Shown: positions 56,914-64,000 of the stretch, one piece after another
Layout of the letters: every line of letters starts with the position of its first letter
Numbering within the stretch: position 1 is the stretch's first letter
Assembly (NCBI RefSeq): GCF_002210295.1
Contig: NZ_MWQH01000011.1
Coordinates: 29,316 to 93,315 of the forward strand
Length of the DNA: 64,000 nt
Direction: 5' to 3'
DNA from: Fibrobacter sp. UWB5
GTDB lineage: Bacteria > Fibrobacterota > Fibrobacteria > Fibrobacterales > Fibrobacteraceae
Translations under genes and position numbers: made by a program
The notes under the pieces: generated by a model
Databases searched by the model: none
Told to the model about the DNA's origin: nothing
Seen by the model: the letters and a program-made list of their open reading frames with translations, nothing else

Positions 56914-57897
56914 ATGGGTAAAAAGTCTTTCGCATTGGGTCGCAGCCTCGCCGATATCCTCAAGGACCACTCCGCTCCGGCAGCCTCCGACATTCAACAG
57001 TCCAATCCACAATCCGACGAAACCATCGCCGAAAAATCTGAAACTGTTGATAACTCCCAGAAAGTCGTCGAAATCAATGTCGAACTTATCGACCCGAACC
57101 CGTTCCAGCCGCGTAAGGTTTTCAGCGACGACGAACTGGTGGAACTTGCCGAATCGATTGAACAGCACGGTTTGATCCAGCCGATCGCCGTCCGCAAGGT
57201 GGGCGACCGTTACCAACTCATCAGCGGTGAACGCCGTACCCGCGCAAGCAAGCTCGCCGGACTCCCGACCATCAAGGCCCAGGTTTACGAAAACCTCGAC
57301 GACAAGGCCATGGCCGAATGGGCGCTCATCGAAAACATCCAGCGTGTCGACCTGAATCCGGTCGAAATCGCCAAGTCATATCAACAATTAATCGATAATC
57401 ACGGCTATACTCACGAAGATTTGTCCAAGATTGTGAGCAAGTCCCGCTCCGCAATTACTAACAGTCTTCGCCTCCTCAAGCTCCCGGAAGTCGTCCTTTT
57501 GTGGATAGAAGAAGGAAAAATTTCGGGCGGTGCCGCTCGCGCCCTCTGCAGCGACAAGATCAAGAATCCTGAAGAAGTCGCCAAACGCATTATCGAAGAA
57601 GGCCTGAACGTCCGCCAGATCGAAGCGATCGCCCGCGGCGAAGAACCGAAGGCAGCCGAACAGCCGGCACCGGAAACCGAAGACCAGCCGGAAGTTCACA
57701 AGCCCGAAGTCGAAGCCAAGCCGAAGCCGGAACTCAGCGCCGACATGAAACAGTTCGAATCCCGCCTCGAAACCTTCTTTGGCACCAAGGTCCAAATCAA
57801 CCCGAGCGCCTCGACCGAGACCAAGGGTTCAATCGTTATTAACTATTATTCCATGGACGACCTTACCCGAATCCAGGAACTCATGGAAAATCGATAG
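56914..57897 (+). CDS. parB: Chromosome-partition protein ParB (Spo0J)
   Basis: 327 residues. N-terminal ParA-stimulating segment MGKKSFALGRSLADILKDHS with the Gly-Arg motif, a disordered spacer, then the CTPase/sliding-clamp domain: NPFQPRKVFSDDELVELAES (ENPFQPR-like) and YQLISGERRTRASKLAGLPT with the GERR motif at 105-108. The HTH that reads parS is THEDLSKIVSKSRSAITNSL. The C-terminal ~60 residues (MKQFESRLETFFGTKVQINP...) form the dimer domain. Between these is a Pro/Glu/Lys linker. It binds the TGTTNCACGTGAAACA sites seen upstream. The stop adjoins the M23 gene start directly. Confidence 0.97.
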   Translation: MGKKSFALGRSLADILKDHSAPAASDIQQSNPQSDETIAEKSETVDNSQKVVEINVELIDPNPFQPRKVFSDDELVELAESIEQHGLIQPIAVRKVGDRYQLISGERRTRASKLAGLPTIKAQVYENLDDKAMAEWALIENIQRVDLNPVEIAKSYQQLIDNHGYTHEDLSKIVSKSRSAITNSLRLLKLPEVVLLWIEEGKISGGAARALCSDKIKNPEEVAKRIIEEGLNVRQIEAIARGEEPKAAEQPAPETEDQPEVHKPEVEAKPKPELSADMKQFESRLETFFGTKVQINPSASTETKGSIVINYYSMDDLTRIQELMENR

Positions 57898-58692
57898 ATG
57901 AAAGGCAAGTACTATAAAGTTCAAATCATTCCGGAAGACTCCAAGGAAATCAAGAGCTACCGTATCAACACGAAATGGTTCCTGTTCCTGAAAATCTTCC
58001 TGGTCGCCCTTGTAATCGGTACCGGATTCCTTATTTATAATGCAGGCCGAATTGGCCGCATGATGATTAACTACGAAAAGATTCGCACCGCAAACGGTCA
58101 GCTCGTAAAGCAAAACGCCAACTACGAAGAACTCTTCTTGAGAATCGACTCTCTTTGGGTTCTCGAAGAACGCATCCAGAATATCCTGGGCACGTTCATC
58201 GAAAACGATTCCGGCAAGATCAACAGTCTTATCGACAAGAGTAGGTTCGCCCACACGCCATCGCAAAAAATCGACGTCGATTACGAAGGCGGCTGGAAAT
58301 CTCACGAAGACAAGGTCCGTTTGGAACACATTCCTAACGTGATTCCGGTAGTCGGAATGGTAAGTAAGAAATTCAGCGAAATGGACGACCACCTGGGAAC
58401 CGACTTTTCGGCCCAAGTCGGAAACCCGGTGTTTGCATCGGGTAGCGGAGTCGTAGAGTTTGCCGGCTCCAAGAATGAACTGGGCAATACAGTCGTTATC
58501 GACCACGAGAACGGTTACAAGACAAGTTATTCACACTTGAAAGATATCAGAACCCGCAAGGGCAGAAATGTCGGTAAAGGCGAAATAATCGGAACAGTTG
58601 GCAATACGGGTAACAGCAGTGCCCCGCACTTGCACTACTCAATCAGTAAAGATGGCAAGGACATGGACCCGGAACTGTTCATTAACTATTAA
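57898..58692 (+). CDS. M23 peptidoglycan endopeptidase, membrane-anchored
   Basis: 264 residues, starting on the base after the parB stop. One N-terminal transmembrane helix (WFLFLKIFLVALVIGTGFLI), a coiled segment (LVKQNANYEELFLRIDSLWV then LEERIQ), then a LytM domain with the complete zinc site: H165 and D169 in DDHLGTDF, H213 in YSHLKD, and H244/H246 in APHLHYS. It cuts peptide cross-links in peptidoglycan at the periplasmic side. Directly after parAB and 85 bp ahead of a bactofilin gene; M23-bactofilin pairs shape cells in Helicobacter, Proteus and others. Coupling to chromosome segregation genes is notable. Confidence 0.93.
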   Translation: MKGKYYKVQIIPEDSKEIKSYRINTKWFLFLKIFLVALVIGTGFLIYNAGRIGRMMINYEKIRTANGQLVKQNANYEELFLRIDSLWVLEERIQNILGTFIENDSGKINSLIDKSRFAHTPSQKIDVDYEGGWKSHEDKVRLEHIPNVIPVVGMVSKKFSEMDDHLGTDFSAQVGNPVFASGSGVVEFAGSKNELGNTVVIDHENGYKTSYSHLKDIRTRKGRNVGKGEIIGTVGNTGNSSAPHLHYSISKDGKDMDPELFINY

Positions 58693-58777
58693 AAAGTTAC
58701 AAGGTTTAAGATACTAGTTAGCGGAAATTTTTTATAGATTCACTATAACTAAATTGATTTTCACCTAAGAGGAAAAA

Positions 58778-59203
58778 ATGGCTACAAAAGAACAAGAAAT
58801 CACTCAGATCGGTCACAGCGTGACCATTAAGGGCGACATCAGCGGCAATAGCGACGTGCGCGTTGCTGGCAACGTCATCGGCGGCATCTCTATCGAAGGC
58901 GAACTCATCGTCGAACGTCAGGGCGTGGTCGAAGCTGATATCAAGACTACCACTGCAGTGGTTGCCGGTTCTGTCAAGGGCAACATTGATTGCTCCGATA
59001 AGCTGATCCTCGAAAGCACTTCCCAGTTCGAAGGCAATATCAAGACCAAGCGTCTCATCATCCAGGAAGGCGCTATCTTCCAGGGCAACTGCCAGATGGG
59101 TGCACCTCAGGTTGCAGCCCAAGCAGCACGTCCTGCAGCTCAGCCTGCTCCCCAGCAGCCTAAGCAGCAGCCGGTCAAGGGTCCCAAGGATTTAGACCTT
59201 TAA
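58778..59203 (+). CDS. Bactofilin (polymer-forming cytoskeletal protein)
   Basis: 141 residues, with AAGAGGA before the ATG. Residues ~10-105 are a right-handed beta-helix of repeated short strands: IGHSVTIKGDISGNSDVRVA, GNVIGGISIEGELIVERQGV, VEADIKTTTAVVAGSVKGNI, KLILESTSQFEGNIKTKRLI. The tail is a flexible Ala/Gln/Pro segment ending KGPKDLDL. Bactofilins polymerise without nucleotide and recruit cell-wall enzymes. Its neighbour is a matching M23 peptidase, and in Myxococcus bactofilins also hold ParAB positions at the poles. So the whole rsmG-parA-parB-M23-bactofilin run may be a functional unit; the M23 to bactofilin gap of 85 bp contains AT-rich promoter-like DNA. Confidence 0.93.
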   Translation: MATKEQEITQIGHSVTIKGDISGNSDVRVAGNVIGGISIEGELIVERQGVVEADIKTTTAVVAGSVKGNIDCSDKLILESTSQFEGNIKTKRLIIQEGAIFQGNCQMGAPQVAAQAARPAAQPAPQQPKQQPVKGPKDLDL

Positions 59204-59539
59204 GTCAAATTCACACCTATATCATTAAACACTAATTATTTATATAAATAGTAATAGTAATTAGCGCCGTGAATAGTGGATAGAATTGTGAAGATGGAAA
59301 CATAACTCATTGATGGTCAAAAAGTTATAAAACTAAAATCAGTGAGTTTAAATGTTGAAAACTTTCAATCTGTTCACTTTTTTCAATGTTGATAAGTGTT
59401 GAAGTTGACTTTTCAATACCAATTCACAGGCGATACACCGAATTATGTTGAAAATCGGTATGATATGGGTCACATTTGGCAAAAAAGTGGAAAATTCTAG
59501 CGCTTTGGCCCTATTTAAAAGTTATATTGTACAGACAAA
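59204..59539. other. 336-bp AT-rich gap with repeated TGTTGA motifs
   Basis: No gene seen. TGTTGAAAA occurs at 59353 and 59446, TGTTGATAA (reverse of a DnaA box) at 59387, TGTTGAAGT at 59397, with TTTCAA units between them in the opposite sense. There is no clear terminator after the bactofilin gene. The segment separates two same-strand genes, so it probably contains the promoter of the phosphoesterase, and possibly replication-related sites. Confidence 0.45.
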
Positions 59540-60280
59540 ATGTCATCAAAGATCCTTAAAATAGGTCAAATATCCGATATCCATATCGGAAACGGAAACG
59601 AGCTCGTACAGGGAATCGACGTTTGTGCCAATTTCCGCAAAGCTCTGAATTCCGAGTCTATGCAAGGCCTGGATCTTTTGGTGTTGTCTGGCGACCTTTC
59701 CGAAAATTCGGAACCCGGCGCATACGAATACGTTGCATCTTTGTTGAAGGACTATAAAGCTCCAGTCTGTATCATTCCCGGTAATCACGACAAGCTCGAT
59801 GTCATGCGCAAGTATTTTGACATCGAACATTTGATTCACGGTGACAGATGTTATTACCGCTACGACCTTGAAGGCAAGACAATTTTCTTCCTGGATAGCG
59901 GTTGCGGGAATGTTTCACAGGAACAGCTGGTATGGTTGAAAGAAGAAGCTTCGAAGATCAAGGGCGAAGTCATTCTCTTCATGCACCATCCGCCTTGTTT
60001 CTGCGGTCACCGTTTCATGGACTTGCGTTACCACCTTGAAAACATGGTTGAAGTCCAGCAAGTGCTTGCGGGTATCAAGAACTTGACCCACATCTACGCT
60101 GGTCATTACCATCATCACTTCGAAGTGAACATGGGACGCCAGATTGTGCATGTTGCACCGGCGACTCAGTTCCAGATTGACCCCAACGTACCCTATTTTA
60201 ATCTGAAAAGTGCCGCTCCGGGCTGGCAATTGATTGAATGGGGCGAAAAATTTGTAGAAACTACAGTTTATTTTGAATAG
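59540..60280 (+). CDS. Cytoplasmic metallophosphoesterase (CpdA/Icc-like)
   Basis: 246 residues, no signal or membrane segment. Motifs: IGQISDIHIGNGN (DxH), VLSGDLSENSEPG, CIIPGNHDKLDVM (GNHD), LFMHHPPCF, and IYAGHYHHHFEVN (GHxH). This is the class III cyclic-nucleotide phosphodiesterase / calcineurin-like layout with a complete two-metal site. Substrate could be a cyclic nucleotide, but the family is broad. No Shine-Dalgarno better than an AGAC stretch is visible; the start is chosen by motif distance. Followed 46 bp later by the tRNA gene. Confidence 0.85.
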   Translation: MSSKILKIGQISDIHIGNGNELVQGIDVCANFRKALNSESMQGLDLLVLSGDLSENSEPGAYEYVASLLKDYKAPVCIIPGNHDKLDVMRKYFDIEHLIHGDRCYYRYDLEGKTIFFLDSGCGNVSQEQLVWLKEEASKIKGEVILFMHHPPCFCGHRFMDLRYHLENMVEVQQVLAGIKNLTHIYAGHYHHHFEVNMGRQIVHVAPATQFQIDPNVPYFNLKSAAPGWQLIEWGEKFVETTVYFE

Positions 60281-60326
60281 ACCCCTTGAATTTTTAAAAC
60301 TATTTGACTAAATTTGGGAAAAATTT

Positions 60327-60399
60327 GGCGGCTTAGCTCAGTTGGTAGAGCGTCGGAATCATAATCCGCAGGTCTGTGGTTCGAGCCCACAAGCCGCTA
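60327..60399 (+). tRNA. tRNA with CAT anticodon, probably elongator tRNA-Met
   Basis: 73 nt. Acceptor arms GGCGGCT and AGCCGCT pair with a terminal G-U; D arm GCTC...GAGC; anticodon loop ATCATAA with CAT in place; T arm TGTGG-TTCGAGC-CCACA; discriminator A, no encoded CCA. The anticodon stem has one U-C mismatch at its base. Initiator features (C1-A72 mismatch, three G-C pairs in the anticodon stem) are missing, so elongator Met is favoured. A lysidine-type Ile tRNA with CAT cannot be excluded. Confidence 0.9.
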
Positions 60400-60421
60400 G
60401 TATTTTGAAAAAGAGGCTGAT

Positions 60422-60868
60422 ATGTCAAGACGAATCCTAAAAGTGGCGTTGTTGATGATCGCCTCTTTTTTCGTAGCTCCGGCATTTATCGCTTGCGATA
60501 GCGCCGACGACAACGTACCTGAAATCAACCAGGTACAGGCATCCGCACCGAAGTCCGTGCCCATTGTGCAGGTCGATGCTTTCACTGCTCCGTCCTCTTC
60601 GGAAATTTCTTCTGAAAAGGCAAAGCTTTACGTGAAGGCAAGTGCCGCCCTCGTGGAACTCGGTGTGCGTTGGTCCGAACGTATCGATAAGGCTAGCGAT
60701 ACCGAAAAGATCCAGATCCTGAATGCCTACAATGTGGCCCGCGACCAGCTCTGTGCCCGCGTGGGTCTTGCCGGCATTGCCGAATACAACTGGATTACCA
60801 CGGTCGCCGTGCCCGATCCGAAAAACAAGGCGACTTTCGAAGCAGCCGGAATGCGCACCGCGAACTAA
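60422..60868 (+). CDS. Small lipoprotein, DUF4168-like
   Basis: 148 residues, 22 bp after the tRNA, with AGAGG before the ATG. Signal peptide MSRRILKVALLMIASFFVAP ends at AFIACDSADD, lipidated Cys. A spacer of ~30 residues leads to a helical domain (KLYVKASAALVELGVRWSER, IQILNAYNVARDQLCARVGL, AGIAEYNWITTVAV) whose pattern of two long helices and a YN-I turn is like DUF4168. No known activity. Monocistronic or co-transcribed with the tRNA; a strong terminator follows. Confidence 0.6.
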   Translation: MSRRILKVALLMIASFFVAPAFIACDSADDNVPEINQVQASAPKSVPIVQVDAFTAPSSSEISSEKAKLYVKASAALVELGVRWSERIDKASDTEKIQILNAYNVARDQLCARVGLAGIAEYNWITTVAVPDPKNKATFEAAGMRTAN

Positions 60869-60934
60869 GTTTTGCGGTAAGCAATTTAGTGTAATTTATA
60901 CTAGATTATCGTAATTAAATCAGTTTAACTTGTG

Positions 60935-60966
60935 CCGCGCCAAAATATATATTTGGCGCGGTTTTT
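60935..60966 (+). terminator. Strong terminator
   Basis: CCGCGCCAAA and TTTGGCGCGG are perfect 10-bp inverted copies around ATATATA, followed by five T. It ends the lipoprotein transcript. Confidence 0.95.
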
Positions 60967-60999
60967 GGTGTGTTGTGGTTTTTCCACTACGGGGTTAGA

Positions 61000-61374
61000 A
61001 TGTACACACCGACTGATTACGCGACAACTATCTTGTTATTCAAGATATTCTGCATTGCAGGATTGACGATACTTGCGTTCATTTATCTTTGCTGGGATTC
61101 TAGATTCTGGACAGACGAGGACTTTCCGGGAATGCGCCCGAAACGTGACGCTAGTCGTGAAGACTCTTCAGATCCGGAGAATACATCTTGTAAAAATCCC
61201 TGCCGTGTTCCTTTACAAAGTAAAGCGCCATGTCGGCAGAACGGTACAGGTCTTCGAATTTCCTACCGTGTTCGGGAAATACGGATATTCCTATTGAAAT
61301 CGAGACGTGCCTTTCTAAAGGTTCGCCCGCGAAAAGGTGTCTGGCCTTATCCGAAATTTTTGCGGCAAGCCTAA
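61000..61374 (+). CDS. Possible small membrane protein, 3' part overlapping GGDEF gene
   Basis: Up to 124 residues, starting MYTPTDYATTILLFKIFCIA, with one transmembrane helix (ILLFKIFCIAGLTILAFIYL) and a GGGG 6 bp before the ATG. About the first 50 codons lie in otherwise empty DNA and look protein-like; the remainder runs antisense through the end of the GGDEF gene and is basic and low in structure. It may be a real short membrane protein whose true 3' end is lost by a frameshift, or a spurious frame. Low confidence. Confidence 0.3.
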   Translation: MYTPTDYATTILLFKIFCIAGLTILAFIYLCWDSRFWTDEDFPGMRPKRDASREDSSDPENTSCKNPCRVPLQSKAPCRQNGTGLRISYRVREIRIFLLKSRRAFLKVRPRKGVWPYPKFLRQA

Positions 61375-62488
61375 CGGCTGTGTCGGGCTTGATATCGCGC
61401 AGGTACACCATGAATTCGTCGCCACCGATTCGTCCTGCGGTATCCATTCCCTTGAACGAATTGTGCAGTATGTCGCCAATGGCCGTAAGTACGCGGTCTC
61501 CGGCGGCATGACCGAATGAATCGTTGATTTCCTTGAACTGGTCGACATCGATCATCATCAAGGCACCGCGTTCTTCGCTGTTGTTTTCGATGATCGCGCT
61601 GATTTCGCTTTCGGTTTCCTGCTTGTTCAGGAGTCCGGTAAGCGAATCGGTCTTGGAACGTTTTTCGAGTTCCAGCTTGAGCGACTGGATTTCGGTGACA
61701 TCGTTGATGAGCGCGATAATCCCGTTGACGTTTCCGTTTTCGTCAAAGACCGGGCGCTTGATGAGTTCCAGGTACTCGACTCCGTTTGCACCTTCTTCCT
61801 TGATGACATAGTTGGTACCCTTGCCTGTGCGCAAAAGTTCCTTGTCCGATTCCATGGCCTTCAGGGCATTTTCCTTGTCTTCGCGAATTTCGATATCGGT
61901 CTTTCCGCGAATGGTCCAGTTCGGGTCGCCTTCGGTATGCAGGTGGTGCCAGTAGTGAGTCGCGAAAACGTACTTGCCTTCGGCATCTTTCAGGTAAATG
62001 TTCGACGGCAGTTCCTTCAGGATTTTTTCGACTTCGGAGAATGTGGCCGAGTCCTTGCCCCTGATGGTGTTGTTCAGTCGAAGCATGACAAGTTCCTTGC
62101 GGAACGGGGGCTCGAAGTATTCGTTTGCGCCGGCCTCGATGCAGAGCTTGTAATCGTCGGAACCTTCGACTGTAGCAATACCGATGTTCGGTATGCCGAC
62201 AAAACGTTTGTCTTCGTTCAGGACTTTCTGTAACCAGAAGCCGCTTTGCTTGCATAGTTCCACGTTGAACAAGATGGCCGAAATATTGTCGTGTTGCTTG
62301 TCTACCAATTGCACCGCTTCTTTTTCGGAATCCACATCGATAATCGGATATTCTTCCGAGAGCATGGCGCGGAGTTTTTTGAGGACGGGACTATTGATTT
62401 GTATAAGAACAAGCTTACGCTTCGCGATAGGTTGAACTACCTTCGCGTCTTCCAGATTACAAAGATTTTCGTTTCCCAGTATCTGCAT
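61151..62488 (-). CDS. Diguanylate cyclase with receiver-like and PAS domains
   Basis: 445 residues, cytoplasmic. Residues ~20-140 (KLVLIQINSPVLKKLRAMLS, GIPNIGIATVEGSDDYKLCI, EAGANEYFEPPFRKELVMLR) look like a response-regulator receiver whose phosphoacceptor region reads ISAILFNVELCKQSGFW, with Asn where Asp is normal. A PAS domain follows at ~150-265 (LPSNIYLKDAEGKYVFATHY, VFDENGNVNGIIALINDVTE). The GGDEF domain is complete: KTDSLTGLLNKQETESEISA, DVDQFKEINDSFGHAAGDRV, GRIGGDEFMVYLRD. The inhibitory RxxD site is KGMD, so product feedback may be weakened. It makes c-di-GMP. No EAL domain. Confidence 0.9.
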   Translation of the reverse strand: MQILGNENLCNLEDAKVVQPIAKRKLVLIQINSPVLKKLRAMLSEEYPIIDVDSEKEAVQLVDKQHDNISAILFNVELCKQSGFWLQKVLNEDKRFVGIPNIGIATVEGSDDYKLCIEAGANEYFEPPFRKELVMLRLNNTIRGKDSATFSEVEKILKELPSNIYLKDAEGKYVFATHYWHHLHTEGDPNWTIRGKTDIEIREDKENALKAMESDKELLRTGKGTNYVIKEEGANGVEYLELIKRPVFDENGNVNGIIALINDVTEIQSLKLELEKRSKTDSLTGLLNKQETESEISAIIENNSEERGALMMIDVDQFKEINDSFGHAAGDRVLTAIGDILHNSFKGMDTAGRIGGDEFMVYLRDIKPDTAVRLAAKISDKARHLFAGEPLERHVSISIGISVFPEHGRKFEDLYRSADMALYFVKEHGRDFYKMYSPDLKSLHD

Positions 62489-62569
62489 CTTCCAAACACT
62501 CTACTATGTACATATATATAACTTTTTTGCAAAAAGCGTATGGGGTTATATTCCATGCCGGAATAAATA

Positions 62570-63403
62570 TCAGTACATTTCTGGATTACAGCTGTAAAAA
62601 CGGCGGTGGGTCCAGCCGTACCAAAGCGCGGGATTTTCGGCGATACGGTTTTCGAGCCATCGGTTGAAGGCGTCATTTACGCTGTTGTCTGTCGGGGCGG
62701 TTTCAATTGCGTGCAGGATCTTTTCCGAAGATGTTTCCTCGAGCCAGCAAATGAAGATTGGAGTCTGCGGCCGGTGCTTTAGCAAAAAGTCCGGTAGCGG
62801 ATTGACGTGTACCTGTTTTTCGAGGAACGTTGCCGTGGTGGCACTTTCAATTCGGCTGTCCTGATCCATCAGCAGGCAGAACAGATTTTTGTCGTCGAGG
62901 AGTCGCAAGAATTCGCGCGGGCTCTTCGCGTTCACAGAATAATTTCTCTGGTCGACGGAGCGAATCTTGTTTTCGACAATGCGGTTGAGCCATGCGGGTT
63001 TTAGCGGTATGTAGCTTGCCTTGAGCGGGATGCCCAAGCGGCAGAGCCAGGGGCCGATTGCTTCGTAGTTTCCGTAGTGTGCGGTCAGGAATATTCCGCC
63101 TTCGCGCATCTTTTTCAAAACGGGTTCGCTACCTTCTGATAATTTGTACGTAATCCCATTTTGAATGAACGGATAACTGCTAAAATCGTGCGGCAATTTT
63201 TTGAATAAATTAAAGTTAAAAAGAATATCGCAAACGTGGTGCGTAAGGTTCTTAATAATTTGTTTATATTTATTTGAATAAATTATTTTTGAGTGTTCAG
63301 GGTGGGTATATTGCAGATTGGCTTGTACGACATTTCGTTTCCAGCCAGATACGAGCAGCGCCCTGTATAATAGTTTTTCGAAAATGTAGCCGGTCTTGAT
63401 CAA
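62570..63403 (-). CDS. LpxL/HtrB-type lipid A acyltransferase-like protein
   Basis: 277 residues. The likely start is TTG at 63403 with AAGGA about 9 bp upstream, lying in the end of the small Cys-protein gene. Catalytic HX4(D/E) motif in IFLTAHYGNYEAIGPWLCRL (H-Y-G-N-Y-E), FCLLMDQDSRIESATTATFL then EKQVHVNPLPDFLLKHRPQT (the D-Q-D and P block of the family), and ENPALWYGWTHRRF at the end (usual ...YxWxHRR). It transfers a secondary acyl chain to lipid A or a related lipid. The N-terminal membrane helix usual in LpxL is weak here. Downstream of, and overlapping with, the small gene. Confidence 0.85.
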   Translation of the reverse strand: MIKTGYIFEKLLYRALLVSGWKRNVVQANLQYTHPEHSKIIYSNKYKQIIKNLTHHVCDILFNFNLFKKLPHDFSSYPFIQNGITYKLSEGSEPVLKKMREGGIFLTAHYGNYEAIGPWLCRLGIPLKASYIPLKPAWLNRIVENKIRSVDQRNYSVNAKSPREFLRLLDDKNLFCLLMDQDSRIESATTATFLEKQVHVNPLPDFLLKHRPQTPIFICWLEETSSEKILHAIETAPTDNSVNDAFNRWLENRIAENPALWYGWTHRRFYSCNPEMY

Positions 63404-63408
63404 GGTGG

Positions 63409-63573
63409 TTAGTCCTTGTCTTTTTTTGGCTTCTTTTTATTAGAGTCGTTGGCGGATTCGCTGAAAGGGAATACGAACCGTCCGCGGAGGACGCAACCGG
63501 GGGCTCCGGGGTCGCATTCCTTTTTCCGCTTGTTGCAGAATGTGTTTCTCAAATGTCTGCACTCGTAACTCAT
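63409..63573 (-). CDS. 54-residue Cys4 protein
   Basis: Start MSYECRHLRNTFCNKRKKEC at 63573; a longer frame to 63642 has no site. Four cysteines at 5, 13, 20 and 27 (C-x7-C-x6-C-x6-C) in the context ECDPGAPGCVLRGRF look like a small zinc- or iron-sulfur-binding protein. The C-terminus is Lys-rich (KKKPKKDKD). It ends just before, and holds the Shine-Dalgarno of, the acyltransferase gene, so it is the first gene of that pair. No known family. Confidence 0.6.
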   Translation of the reverse strand: MSYECRHLRNTFCNKRKKECDPGAPGCVLRGRFVFPFSESANDSNKKKPKKDKD

Positions 63574-63750
63574 GTACTGAATAATAGAAAAGAACCGGGA
63601 AAAAAGAAAAAACGGATAGAAACAGCGGCTATGATTGGCCATAGCTAGAATAAATATGTTAATAGAGTGTTGATAAATTGATTATTATGTGGATATAAAA
63701 CAAAAAAATGGAAAAAAGTGAAAAAAAATGAAAAAAATGCGCAAAACCTC
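63574..63750. other. Upstream region of the rRNA operon with phased A-tracts
   Basis: No gene seen from 63574 to the 16S start (377 bp including promoter and leader). A-tracts of 7, 6, 8 and 7 begin at 63702, 63712, 63721 and 63731, about one helical turn apart, directly upstream of the -35. This predicts a curved UP element. DnaA-box-like 9-mers TGTTGATAA (63668) and TGTGGATAT (63688) lie just before it. Confidence 0.7.
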
Positions 63751-63779
63751 TTGACAATCGTCACATAAAGTTCTATAAT
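63751..63779 (+). promoter_or_regulatory. Consensus rRNA promoter
   Basis: TTGACA (63751-63756), exactly 17 bp, TATAAT (63774-63779): a perfect sigma-70-type promoter, the only perfect one I found in this window. The leader (~165 nt) has a GAGCCGAAAAGCTC stem-loop (GAGC/GCTC) early on. Confidence 0.95.
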
Positions 63780-63950
63780 TGGCCTCACCCTCGAACGAGA
63801 GAGCCGAAAAGCTCAAACGAACGAGAACGGAGGCCCGCGAGGCCGCCGGGAAGATTGAAGGAATCGGAGATGTGCTTAGTGACGGGTCCAAGAGATTTCT
63901 TGGAATAGTCAATTATACGAACGTGATTAACGGGACCAAGACTTTAAAAA

Positions 63951-64000
63951 TTAATGAAGAGTTTGATCCTGGCTCAGAACGAACGCTGGTGGCGTGTCTT
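63951..64000 (+). rRNA. 16S rRNA, 5' end (continues past window)
   Basis: AGAGTTTGATCCTGGCTCAG, the universal position 8-27 sequence of bacterial 16S rRNA, begins at 63958, so the mature 5' end is near 63951. It continues AACGAACGCTGGTGGCGTGT. GGTGGCG instead of the common GGCGGCG suits a Fibrobacterota-type sequence. Only the first 50 bases are in view. Confidence 0.98.

Overview
This looks like a chromosomal segment of a Fibrobacter-type bacterium (phylum Fibrobacterota, gut or rumen cellulose degraders). That rests on three large proteins with the FISUMP domain (Fibrobacter succinogenes major paralogous domain), two tandem GH45 endoglucanase lipoproteins with Thr/Ser/Pro/Asp linkers, many lipoproteins with a CGDD or CSDD start followed by serine tracts, a DUF4954 protein, and a 16S rRNA start of the expected form. 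Coding density is high and the genes on both strands share one codon style. I see no prophage, integron, CRISPR array or transposase gene.

Layout. 0-5 kb: a truncated ATPase at the edge, a small HTH regulator, a DUF4143-type ATPase behind three 33-bp-spaced direct repeats, then two FISUMP lipoproteins. 5-9.4 kb: aspartokinase, a palindrome-rich gap, a sigma-54 activator, a PorV/PorQ-like protein and a membrane protein. 9.4-16 kb: two GH45 enzymes, then an operon of a substrate-binding lipoprotein, a cNMP-binding/DUF4388 protein and purM. 16-23 kb: outer-membrane, NYN, TPR, LpoA/LivJ-like, minimal nucleotidyltransferase and phosphoesterase genes. 23.1-26.2 kb: a four-gene operon of exported, Cys-patterned envelope proteins. 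26-36 kb: glycosyltransferase, degenerate GGDEF-like protein, DUF4954, M48-like protease, Na+/solute symporter, outer-membrane protein, BatD-like protein and a Gfo/Idh-beta-propeller fusion. 36-43 kb: paired lipoproteins, a third FISUMP protein, MutT, thioredoxin, and a duplicated cassette of a secreted ~316-residue protein plus a 40/41-residue Cys-containing peptide. 43-51 kb: rsmA, tmk, secA, a phosphatase, a DNA glycosylase, a macro-domain protein and a VWA protein. 51.8-59.2 kb: a chromosome-partition region with six parS palindromes, rsmG-parA-parB, an M23 peptidase and a bactofilin. 59-64 kb: phosphoesterase, tRNA with anticodon CAT, small lipoprotein, diguanylate cyclase, LpxL-like acyltransferase, and the start of an rRNA operon with a consensus promoter behind phased A-tracts.

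Two themes stand out. First, the 51.8-55.5 kb stretch has the features of an origin/centromere region: six canonical parS sites (three within or touching reading frames), DnaA-box-like 9-mers, and the rsmG-parAB genes common near bacterial origins. Second, short palindromic elements sit inside intact reading frames (substrate-binding protein, VOC protein, rsmG) and appear to be translated, as described for Rickettsia palindromic elements. The most likely undescribed systems are the duplicated secreted-protein/short-peptide cassette at 40.7-43.1 kb and the Cys-patterned envelope operon at 23.2-26.2 kb, whose last protein has three hevein-like CC repeats.

Limits: all family assignments come from reading motifs by eye. 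Starts were chosen from Shine-Dalgarno sequences, signal peptides and overlaps, and several remain uncertain, as noted per entry.
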